Source of the DNA: Pantoea sp. alder81
GTDB lineage: Bacteria; Pseudomonadota; Gammaproteobacteria; Enterobacterales; Enterobacteriaceae
DNA: 64,000 nt
NCBI RefSeq assembly: GCF_020179835.1
Contig: NZ_JAIUDA010000003.1
Span: forward strand, 496,001-560,000
Direction: 5' to 3'
The position numbers were made by a program, and so were the translations under genes. Positions 1 through 7,320 of this stretch are shown in pieces. Below the pieces are notes generated by a model. It made no database searches. It had not been told where the DNA came from and worked only from the letters and a program-made list of their open reading frames with translations. Each line of letters starts with the position of its first letter. Position 1 is the first letter of the stretch.

Positions 1-439
1 CATTGGCGAAGTCGGTTTTCAACCAGCGATGGCAGTCACTGATAATGTTCTGTTTCTTAAGTGCATCCGGCTCTTCCAGCAGGATTTCCACCATATTGGA
101 ACCGTGATTGGGCTTGATCACCGTGTTCTTCCAGCTTGGCAGCGTATGCAGCGAGTGCGGGTCGCTGGTTTCATACACCAGCGGGATCAGGTATTCACTA
201 CCCACTTTCTCGGCGATGTATTCGCGCACCGAATATTTATCCGACAGGCGGCCATAGATTTGGTAGTCGCCAAAAACGAATTTCCGGTACAGCACCTTCT
301 CATTGAACACTTTCGGCTGACGCAAATTGGGCAGTTTGCGGAATTTATGAAAGTAGTAGATGCGGTCCTGGTAAGCCCAGGGCATCTTCTTGATGAAGTA
401 CTGGACACTTCTTCTGAGTTCATCTTTCAACTTGAGCAT
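1..439 (-). CDS. TupA-type ATP-grasp glycan biosynthesis protein, 3' part outside window
   Basis: The reverse strand is open from an ATG at 439 to the window edge (146 codons, C-terminus missing). Residues 45-53 (FNEKVLYRK), 67-74 (DKYSVREY), 84-90 (LIPLVYE) and 100-114 (LP...VIKPNHGS) match the start of the TupA-like ATP-grasp family, whose members occur in capsule, O-antigen and teichuronopeptide clusters and are often annotated as glycosyltransferases. The SD sequence GAGGT overlaps the stop codon of the flippase gene 8 bp upstream, so the two are probably one transcript. The exact reaction is not known for most of this family; attachment of an amino-acid-like or sugar group to a surface glycan is inference from context. 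Confidence 0.75.
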   Translation of the reverse strand, partial: MLKLKDELRRSVQYFIKKMPWAYQDRIYYFHKFRKLPNLRQPKVFNEKVLYRKFVFGDYQIYGRLSDKYSVREYIAEKVGSEYLIPLVYETSDPHSLHTLPSWKNTVIKPNHGSNMVEILLEEPDALKKQNIISDCHRWLKTDFAN

Positions 440-447
440 ATCTGACC

Positions 448-1704
448 TCATTTGTAGGTTTTGTAGTTGAGTGAGGAAACTTGAATCTTCTGAATGACGC
501 CGTTATTGAAGAAGTAATTCATTACGGTGAAGGACAGAAGTTCAGAGATGAAGACGCTCCAGGCGGCACCCATGATGCCGTAGCCCTGGATCAACCACCA
601 TGACAGCGGCAGGCTGATCACCATCAGGCAGACGATCTTCTTCAGCAGATAGTTAAATCCGCCCTCTTTCACCATGTAGCGATACGCTACGGTCCCCATT
701 GCCGAAAAGCAGGTTGCTAACGACAGTAACGTAATGAGACTCCCTGACTGTGTGTACTCGTGACCATATAAAGCGATGATGATTTGTTCGCCATACAGCG
801 CGATCACCGCTAACAACAACAATGAAACACCCATGACATAGCCGTTCAGCCGCGCAGTGAGCTTGATGGCGGCTGCTCCGCGCTCCCGGAAGATCTCCGA
901 GAAGCAGGAAGTGATGATGGCAACCGGGATGAAAATCCAGGACGCCGCAATGGTATTAGCGGCCGCAAACAAGCCGAGGTCGCGAGCTGAGACAATGCCC
1001 GCCAGAAACATCTGGGCTGCCTTAACCTGCACGGAGATGAAAATGCTGGAAATCGCCAACGGTAAACCGGCGTACAGCAGATAGCGCAGGTAGGTATTAC
1101 GCTTCTCCTGCGGTGGTGCCATGTCCTGGTTTTCGCGATAAAAGTTAGACCGTTTAATGACGTACGGCACCAGCGTAACCATGACAATCGAAAGCGTCAG
1201 CCACAGGGGGTTGAGGTGCAGCCAGGCGATGGTAAAACTCAGGATAAAGCCCAACAGCAGGCCAACCGAGTTAGCTACCGTGTTGAGCCGGGAAGCCAGA
1301 CGCGCGTTGTTGTATACGCTGAAGGTATCCTGCGTCACAAAGACGGAGGAGATAAACGAGGCCAGGGCAAACGCGAGGAAATTTTCCTGCATGTTGTACC
1401 ACACCCAAATCAACACCGGGATGGAGGTCAGCAGCAACAAGACCAACCGCATGGTGCGGGCCACCGTCATCAGGCGCAGGCCTTTCGGCGCGCTCTTGCT
1501 GATGCGTTTGAACAGGATGGTTTCGGTACCGAAAATCGCTACGGTCTGTACCATCGAAAACAACGAGGTTGAAAACGCCATTTGGCCGAATATGGTCGGG
1601 CCAAATGACTTCGCCACGTAGGAGGTCACAAATATGACGCCAAACACCGAGACGATCTTCTCAGACATCATCCAGGCGGCATTAGACATTACGCTCAATT
1701 TCAT
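448..1704 (-). CDS. Wzx-type oligosaccharide flippase (polysaccharide transporter)
   Basis: This is a 418-residue polytopic inner-membrane protein with repeated hydrophobic segments throughout and the MATE/PST-like opening NAAWMMSEKIVSVFGVIFV. Proteins of this type move undecaprenyl-diphosphate-linked repeat units across the inner membrane for O-antigen, capsule or exopolysaccharide assembly. I chose the ATG at 1704, which has AAGGA seven bases upstream, rather than the TTG at 1749. The downstream ATP-grasp gene starts 8 bp after its stop, which supports a glycan cluster continuing to the left. Which polysaccharide it serves cannot be told from the window. Confidence 0.85.
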   Translation of the reverse strand: MKLSVMSNAAWMMSEKIVSVFGVIFVTSYVAKSFGPTIFGQMAFSTSLFSMVQTVAIFGTETILFKRISKSAPKGLRLMTVARTMRLVLLLLTSIPVLIWVWYNMQENFLAFALASFISSVFVTQDTFSVYNNARLASRLNTVANSVGLLLGFILSFTIAWLHLNPLWLTLSIVMVTLVPYVIKRSNFYRENQDMAPPQEKRNTYLRYLLYAGLPLAISSIFISVQVKAAQMFLAGIVSARDLGLFAAANTIAASWIFIPVAIITSCFSEIFRERGAAAIKLTARLNGYVMGVSLLLLAVIALYGEQIIIALYGHEYTQSGSLITLLSLATCFSAMGTVAYRYMVKEGGFNYLLKKIVCLMVISLPLSWWLIQGYGIMGAAWSVFISELLSFTVMNYFFNNGVIQKIQVSSLNYKTYK

Positions 1705-2231
1705 CGACTGATCCTTAGTATTACTTACAGCAACTGCCTTTCGGTACAACGTCCTTGAAATGAATTAACAAGCGCTCAGTGGGCCTGACTTAAATTAATA
1801 ACTTCAAACCAAACTGGTCCGAAAAATGAGACTCCCGTCAGGATTCTTTGAATGAATTCAGGAAATTTCCGATTAAACATGGTGCGAAACTCTGCGGATG
1901 TAAACGATTTCAGCCTGAATTCGAAGCAAAGGTTTACTGGCACACCCTGTGATTTTCACAAACAGGTTATGCCGTATTTCCAATGATTGTAGTATTTTTC
2001 TGCATTTGGGATGGAATGAATCTATATCAAAAACCCAAAGCCAGGAAGGCGTTCAATGTCATTCAGAATAAAATAAGATTTATCCCATGATGATATTTAT
2101 TCTAAATAACTTAATTTAAACCTCGCAATTCTAATCGCGCACTTTAATACTGCATTAATACTCTTTTTGCAGTACCAGATATTAATACAGTAATTCTCAT
2201 CCACTAATTGATAAGAAAGGTAAGAGCATTT
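1705..2231. other. AT-rich intergenic region with an operator-like inverted repeat
   Basis: No gene is supported in this 527-base stretch. It separates the divergent flippase and OrfA-derived genes and must hold their promoters. Its AT content is visibly higher than in the genes to the right. The one ordered element I see is the inverted repeat at 2148-2192. Confidence 0.6.
2148..2192. repeat. Imperfect inverted repeat, candidate operator
   Basis: TACTGCATTAATA (2148-2160) and TATTAATACAGTA (2180-2192) are inverted copies matching at 12 of 13 positions. A further TGCAGTA half-site lies between them at 2168-2174. The block is 40 bp upstream of the OrfA-derived gene, where an autoregulatory operator would lie. 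Function is inference. Confidence 0.5.
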
Positions 2232-2627
2232 ATGAGAAAGTCACGATATAGCGAAGAGCAAATCACAAATGCCATTAAAGCTTCTGAAACGGGAGTGAAA
2301 GTCAGGGAGATTTGTGAAGAGCTTGGCATTTCCGAGGCCACCTTCTATAGCTGGAAGAAAAAGTTCTCTGGGCTTTCTTCAGAAGAGGGTAGAAAAATCA
2401 AAGATTTGGAGGATAAACTACAAAACCTTACCCGTGAACTGCAGTCACTGAGTTCCGATAAAGAGATGCTGCAAAGTGTGCTGAAAAACTTCTTCACCAC
2501 TAATGAGAAGCGTCAGGCCGTTAACTTCCTGCAAACTACCTTCGACATTGGAACACGTCGTAGCTGCCGCTTGCTGGATATTAGCCGCAGTGTTTACCAC
2601 TATCCTTCAGGTTCCGATAATCGCTAA
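2232..2627 (+). CDS. IS3-family OrfA-derived HTH protein with an OrfB-like tail (remnant or domesticated)
   Basis: This 131-residue protein starts at the ATG at 2232. Residues 3-46 form the helix-turn-helix of IS3-family OrfA (YSEEQITNAIKA, then ICEELGISEATFYSWKKKF). Residues 52-86 look like the usual leucine-zipper coiled coil. Residues 92-125 (EKRQAV..., RRSCRLLDISRSVYHY) resemble the beginning of IS3 OrfB, here fused in frame without the programmed frameshift. The protein then stops, so the DDE catalytic domain is absent. No terminal inverted repeats or target duplication typical of an intact element were found. It is either a decayed insertion sequence or a domesticated DNA-binding protein; the intact frame and the upstream symmetric motif keep the second option open. 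Confidence 0.75.
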   Translation: MRKSRYSEEQITNAIKASETGVKVREICEELGISEATFYSWKKKFSGLSSEEGRKIKDLEDKLQNLTRELQSLSSDKEMLQSVLKNFFTTNEKRQAVNFLQTTFDIGTRRSCRLLDISRSVYHYPSGSDNR

Positions 2628-2830
2628 CACCATTGAGACCGTTGTTATTTGACTTAATGCTGAGATTTGTTCTTACCAGAAGAGATGAAGATCATTTAAT
2701 TCGGCGTTCGTAACATAACAATTCGCACCATTTTTTCCTGATGAATATCATCGCGGATTTGCTTCCTTTTTTGCGGTAAAATTGATTCACATCAGCAAAA
2801 GTCTCGCTATTCAAGCCTTTTAGACGCAGC

Positions 2831-2854
2831 CCAATCTCATTTCGGTGAGATTGG
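2831..2854. terminator. Perfect 9-bp hairpin, possible terminator
   Basis: CCAATCTCA (2831-2839) and TGAGATTGG (2846-2854) pair perfectly around a six-base TTTCGG loop. The downstream sequence is T-rich but interrupted, so it is at best a weak terminator. It lies about 200 bp past the OrfA-derived gene. Confidence 0.4.
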
Positions 2855-3490
2855 TGCTTCGTTTATTACTTTATCGACATTAATGTTCAGACCTGAATGC
2901 AGATAAATCTGTTAAGCAGCCATGAACAACGACATGTAATCGCTCACACACTGACTCTTCTTTTTATTGGTCCTGTCACTTTGGGTGACGATCACGAATC
3001 GTCATTTAGCCAGAGCGATGCTCTGATAACAGCACCAGGATTCATCCGGATTGGAAACGTTATCATAGCTAAACAATTACAGTTAAAAATGGCAACTAAT
3101 GAGAAATATCGCCCGGTAATTCATCTCTGTGTTTAATCATTTTTTTATGTGATTTCAGCGGATGAATCTCAACCTGATAGCTTCGCCTTGAGAAAATCGT
3201 GGCTTATGGCAATGATTTTCAGTGCCAAATCGCAATAAAAATGCATGTAGAAAACATTTTTAACGCTCTCAACGCATACTTTTCACCCGTTCCTGAGGCT
3301 TCTCATCACCGTTTCACCCGGTTGAGAGAGTGGAGGAACCCTCAGGACGGTGCTGGTGTTATGACAAAGTGGCGTGAAAATAGGGAGCGTGAAGAGAGGG
3401 AAAGTTATATCGCGGTGGTAATTGAGGATAAAAAAAGCGAGTGGTCGCGCAAATCAGAGGGGGCAAATTCCTAAAAACACTAGAGAAAGC

Positions 3491-3515
3491 GCTGCTGAGC
3501 ACCCTGCCCAGCAGC
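3491..3515. terminator. Hairpin just past the EamA gene
   Basis: GCTGCTG (3491-3497) and CAGCAGC (3509-3515) pair around an 11-base loop, 13 bp beyond the stop of the EamA gene on the minus strand. There is no T-run, so intrinsic termination is uncertain. Confidence 0.35.
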
Positions 3516-3527
3516 CAGAAATTTACC

Positions 3528-4481
3528 TCAGAGCGCACTGACCTGTGGCTGCGGTTTGATACGCATCGCGTAGATCACGCCCACGATCAGACATCCAATG
3601 CCGATGCCGGTGAGCAGCGGCGGCCAGCTCTGCCGCCAGAGGAAAGTCCACAACAAACCCGCCAGCGTTTCGAACACAATCAGTGGCCCCATGATCACCG
3701 TTGGCACTCGCTGGCTGGCCGCATTCCAGCATAGCGTGCCCAGCCATGAACAAATCAGGCCAATCCCCAGCATTAGAAGGAGAAAGCGTGTGGGCTGCGG
3801 GCCAAAGGGCAATGCGAAGTCAGGCTGCTGCCAGTACAGCTGGCCGCAGACTAATAAATAGAACACCAGCGCCAGCGGTAAGGTCACCAAACCCTGCGCC
3901 GTCGCCCAGCTACCGGCTTTGTGCTGAGGATGTGCCCGCAACCAGATACCATTGCGCAGCGGATACCAGGTCCAGCATGCGACCGCTAATATCGCCAGCA
4001 ATAATCCTGTCAGGTAGCGCGACCATTCAAAATCAGGCCCCTGCATCTGCATCTCGGCGGCGTTCACGCAGGCCAGACCGGCAGCAATAATCAGTAGCGC
4101 CGGGAAAAGCTTACGCCAGGAAAGTCGCCCTTCAAGGTGACCGTAACAGAGGTTGGCCGTCACGGTGATCACCACCGGTAACGTGCCAATAATCATGGTC
4201 GAGATCGGCGCACCGGTGCGCTGGATAGCACTGGCGAGGCAGGCGTAATAGAGCAGATTACCGACCAGCGACAGTTTCAGCGCTTCCAGCCAATCTTTGC
4301 GCGCCAGTTGTTTAAGACGGCGGCGATCCAGCCACGCCAGCGGCAAGACCACCAGACCGAATGCCACATAGCGTCCGGCTGATTGTAGGGTGCCCGGATA
4401 GTCTGGGATCAACAGCGGGCCGACAAAAATCAACCCCCACATCAGTCCTGCGGCAAGTGCAAACACGATTCCTGCAAACAT
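3528..4481 (-). CDS. EamA/DMT-family inner-membrane transporter
   Basis: This 317-residue protein has about ten hydrophobic segments arranged as two EamA halves (first half opening FAGIVFALAAGLMWG, second around ILAVACWTWYPLRNGIW). Drug/metabolite-transporter-family proteins usually export metabolites or amino acids; the substrate here is unknown. The ATG at 4481 is preceded by AAAGGAAAAGAGA, a good ribosome-binding site. The AraC-type regulator gene lies 72 bp upstream on the same strand and probably controls or is cotranscribed with it. Confidence 0.85.
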   Translation of the reverse strand: MFAGIVFALAAGLMWGLIFVGPLLIPDYPGTLQSAGRYVAFGLVVLPLAWLDRRRLKQLARKDWLEALKLSLVGNLLYYACLASAIQRTGAPISTMIIGTLPVVITVTANLCYGHLEGRLSWRKLFPALLIIAAGLACVNAAEMQMQGPDFEWSRYLTGLLLAILAVACWTWYPLRNGIWLRAHPQHKAGSWATAQGLVTLPLALVFYLLVCGQLYWQQPDFALPFGPQPTRFLLLMLGIGLICSWLGTLCWNAASQRVPTVIMGPLIVFETLAGLLWTFLWRQSWPPLLTGIGIGCLIVGVIYAMRIKPQPQVSAL

Positions 4482-4553
4482 TCTCTTTTCCTTTATGACC
4501 TTTCCGCCGCAGTGTGGCGTAACCGGATAATAAAGGCTTGTAGCAGATTGCGG

Positions 4554-5384
4554 TTAACGTGAGGGGAAAACTTGCTTTTGATAGCGCCCTGGCGTGATGC
4601 CATAGCGATGGGCAAACGCGCGCGTGAGGTGTGCCTGATCGGTCAATCCAACGGTCGCCGCCACCGAAGCCGCGCTTTCTCCCCTCCCTAAACGTTGCTT
4701 GGCTTCGAACAGGCGAAAGGCCATCAACATCTGATGTGGCGTAACATGGAAGTGTTGTTTGAAGCTGCGGAGAAAATGCCACGGCGACAATGACGCCAGG
4801 GCGGCCAGCTCATCGAGGCGAACCGGCTCCGCCAGGTTTTCGCGCAGATAAGCTTTTACCGCATCATAGCGGTGGGCGCCCTCTTCTGGTCGGGATTTTC
4901 CCTGATGCGCCAGCGGGCGTAACTGTTCCAACAGTTCCAGCAGCAGACCCTCGCGTTCAAGCGCGCTGTTGGCTTGCCACATCTGTGCCAGTCGCTGGGA
5001 AAAGGGCTGTGCCAGGCGGATATCCGTGCGCAGCGCCTCACTAAACCACCAGTGACGATCGCCGGTCAGGCTCTCCATCTCCTGCGGATCAATGTAGATC
5101 ATGCGATAACGCCAGCCCTCATCACAGGCCGACTCCCCGGTATGCAGCTCATCAGGATTCATCATCACCAGCGAATGCTGTGGTGCCGTGTAGTGCGTGC
5201 CGCGATAGCGAAAGCGCTGTGCACCCGATTCAATGGTGCCGATGCCAAAGGCTTCATGGGTGTGCGGTTCAAAGGCGTAACGCGAGATGTGCGCCTGATA
5301 AAGTTCGATACCGGGCAGTTCAGCGAAATGCTGGAACTGCGCTTGATCGCACTTATCAGGAAAGATTTCCGGAACCACCTTCAC
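4554..5384 (-). CDS. AraC-family regulator with N-terminal cupin sensor
   Basis: This 276-residue protein has an AraC-type cupin ligand domain in its first half (HTHEAF at residues 41-46, then a GIGTIESG turn). The last 100 residues carry two helix-turn-helix motifs (LDELAALASLSPWHFLRSFK; AASVAATVGLTDQAHLTRAF) and end GITPGRYQ, the family signature. The GTG start at 5384 has GGAGG seven bases upstream. It lies upstream of the EamA exporter and divergent from the isochorismatase-like gene, so either may be its target. The effector is not known. Confidence 0.88.
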   Translation of the reverse strand: MKVVPEIFPDKCDQAQFQHFAELPGIELYQAHISRYAFEPHTHEAFGIGTIESGAQRFRYRGTHYTAPQHSLVMMNPDELHTGESACDEGWRYRMIYIDPQEMESLTGDRHWWFSEALRTDIRLAQPFSQRLAQMWQANSALEREGLLLELLEQLRPLAHQGKSRPEEGAHRYDAVKAYLRENLAEPVRLDELAALASLSPWHFLRSFKQHFHVTPHQMLMAFRLFEAKQRLGRGESAASVAATVGLTDQAHLTRAFAHRYGITPGRYQKQVFPSR

Positions 5385-5508
5385 GTCACACCTCCCAAAA
5401 ACAGGTTAATTAGCATGCGCGGTGGCGGGCTGAAATGCAAAGCGGATTTGCTTTACCTGCAGGCGTAACAATCGCGATACTGTCATCCAGTCTATAAAGG
5501 AGGCGGTG

Positions 5509-6036
5509 ATGGCTAATCGGGTTGTAATGGTAGTGGATATGCAAAACGGCGTGCTGGCTTCGCCACGCTTCGATCGTGACGGACGTTGTCAGCGCATCAA
5601 TCAACTCACGGCAGCAGCCGATCAGGTGATTTTTATTCAGCATGTTGGGCCAGGCCTGGAAGTAGACAGCGAAGGCTGGCAGATCGTGCCGGAATTGGAA
5701 CAACCAACCAATGCGATCTACGTTAATAAGACCGCCTGTGACAGCTTCTGGCAAACCGACCTGGCGGCTCAGCTTGATCAGCATGACATTGAAAGCTTTG
5801 TGATTTGCGGCTGCGCGACCGATTACTGCGTGGATACCACCATCAAGGTTGGCGCCAGCCTGGGTTATCACATCACCGTTGCCGCCGATGCGCATACCAC
5901 GGCCGATCGGACTTACGTTTCCGCACAACAGCAGATCAATCAGCACAATGAAATTTGGGCGGATTTGATTCTGCCGGGTAATCCGGTGTTCGTGCGTGAT
6001 ACTGAAGATTTACTGCGGGAGTGGCGACCACATTGA
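5509..6036 (+). CDS. Isochorismatase-family cysteine hydrolase
   Basis: This is a 175-residue cytosolic hydrolase. The family triad is visible as Asp10 (VVDMQNG), Lys74 (VNKTACDSF) and Cys107 (GCATDYCVDT), and the cis-peptide glycine motif precedes the cysteine. Related enzymes hydrolyse isochorismate, nicotinamide, N-carbamoylsarcosine or ureido compounds; the substrate cannot be assigned here. I used the ATG at 5509, five bases after AAAGGAGG, rather than the GTG immediately before it. The gene is divergent from the AraC regulator, which may control it. Confidence 0.88.
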   Translation: MANRVVMVVDMQNGVLASPRFDRDGRCQRINQLTAAADQVIFIQHVGPGLEVDSEGWQIVPELEQPTNAIYVNKTACDSFWQTDLAAQLDQHDIESFVICGCATDYCVDTTIKVGASLGYHITVAADAHTTADRTYVSAQQQINQHNEIWADLILPGNPVFVRDTEDLLREWRPH

Positions 6037-6044
6037 TGTAGCCC

Positions 6045-6066
6045 AGCCGGGCAGAATTGTCCGGCT
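6045..6066. terminator. Weak hairpin between convergent genes
   Basis: AGCCGG (6045-6050) and CCGGCT (6061-6066) can pair around a ten-base loop, between the stops of the hydrolase and dprA-like genes. There is no clear T-run. Confidence 0.35.
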
Positions 6067-6090
6067 TCCATTATGGGTGGCATTCAGCAG

Positions 6091-7320
6091 CTATATTTTA
6101 CGCTTCCATTGATAACGGTTTGTTCCTGCCAGCTGTTCAATCAGTCCCTCATGCACCGCACGCTGCAACCATTCAGTCAGCTGAATCTGATGCAGACCAG
6201 TTCGCAAGCCCAGATCTTCAATCGTGACCGGATAGGCGGCCAGTGCAGGCAATTGCGCCTGAAAAATCTGATAAAAATCCGCAGGATGCCAGATTCCTTC
6301 CGGTTCCTGAGCCACACCAGCAACGTCGACCTTGTTGGTTGTCTTAGGCCATGCGCCGCTCAATAAATCATCCTGTTGATAGGGCTGATCATGGGGAACG
6401 GCCATCCATTGCGTAACATCAATGTCATCGGGGTGAGCCGCGCACCATTGTCCTCCCTGTGTGACCAGTTGGGCGTTGCTGGCCTGCACATCGTCGGTGG
6501 GCTTAACCCACAACGGGACCCATTGCTTGCGTAGATTCTCCTCCGCACCTGCCAGCGTCCCGCCCTTGTTACCCGCGTGCACCACCAACGCACTTCTCGC
6601 CAGGCAATAAACATATCGGTTGCGCGCCATCGCGTTACCGACAGTAAAGCCCGCTTCCGGATAGAAAGGCGAAAGCAGCAGTAAATTGCCTGCCATTAGC
6701 CCTTTGCGCCATTTAGCACTGGTCGCAGCGGTCAGCAAGCTATCACTGACCACGCCAATGGCCGCTCCGTTGTGCTGCAATGCGCCCAGCATGGCGGCTT
6801 CATCGATGCCTCTTGCCCCCCCTGAAATCAGGTTGAACCCCGCAGAGGCAACTTTTGCCGCAATCTGGCGGCTAAAGGTTAAATCCTCTTCGCTGGCATT
6901 CCGCGAACCCACTACCGCACAGCCTGGCTGATTTAGCAAAGTGATATCACCACAGCCGAACAGCACCGGTGGCGCATCAGTACGCAGTTGTTGCTTGAGC
7001 CGCCTTGGGTATTCAGCATCAGAGCGCGTCAACACCCACAACCCCGCACGCTGCCAACGCTCAACGGCTAATGCCAGGCTATGACCACGACTTAGCAGCG
7101 TTTCAATTCGCTCGCGTGTGATATGGGGATCAATCCAGGCGGCTAACATGACATCAGCACCAGAGCTGAGTAGATCGGCGGGTGTCGCGGATTGTTGTTT
7201 TAACCACAGGGCAAATCTTCCCCATTCCGCATTACTGAGCGGCTTAACCTCATCCTCGCTCTGGCGGGAGAAGTAACTGGTTAACAATAGCGTTGCTTGC
7301 GCGACCGGAGATAAATTCAT
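6091..7320 (-). CDS. DprA/Smf-like DNA-processing protein paired with RecQ-PRTase
   Basis: This 409-residue protein has the DprA Rossmann fold: VVGSRNAS at 136-143, SGGARGID at 166-173, and the nucleotide-pocket segment NKGGTLAGAE at 251-260. A winged-helix-like C-terminus covers roughly 345-408. In transformation DprA loads RecA on single-stranded DNA; DprA homologues also act as the antitoxin-like partner of phosphoribosyltransferase toxins in ShosTA defence modules. Its ATG at 7320 overlaps the TGA of the helicase gene by one base (TGATG), so translation is coupled. It is not the housekeeping smf/dprA, which usually lies by def-fmt. It begins at the ATG at 7320; the longer frame runs into the partner gene. 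Confidence 0.88.
   Translation of the reverse strand: MNLSPVAQATLLLTSYFSRQSEDEVKPLSNAEWGRFALWLKQQSATPADLLSSGADVMLAAWIDPHITRERIETLLSRGHSLALAVERWQRAGLWVLTRSDAEYPRRLKQQLRTDAPPVLFGCGDITLLNQPGCAVVGSRNASEEDLTFSRQIAAKVASAGFNLISGGARGIDEAAMLGALQHNGAAIGVVSDSLLTAATSAKWRKGLMAGNLLLLSPFYPEAGFTVGNAMARNRYVYCLARSALVVHAGNKGGTLAGAEENLRKQWVPLWVKPTDDVQASNAQLVTQGGQWCAAHPDDIDVTQWMAVPHDQPYQQDDLLSGAWPKTTNKVDVAGVAQEPEGIWHPADFYQIFQAQLPALAAYPVTIEDLGLRTGLHQIQLTEWLQRAVHEGLIEQLAGTNRYQWKRKI

Larger units (their letters stand above)
2628..3527. other. 900-bp region without a supported gene
   Basis: Two short plus-strand open frames (2897-3136 and 3199-3474) have no recognisable domain; the second opens with GTG. Codon use does not resemble the neighbouring genes. 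Two hairpins (2831-2854 and 3491-3515) are the only clear structures. The stretch is consistent with decayed DNA between the glycan-linked region and the conserved chromosome. Confidence 0.55.

Noticed and set aside
2208..2627. Intact IS3-family insertion sequence
   Set aside because: No OrfB catalytic domain, no terminal inverted repeats with target duplication within reach.
3199..3474. 91-codon frame in the gene-poor region
   Set aside because: GTG start without SD, no recognisable family, charged low-complexity end; kept only as part of the unannotated stretch.
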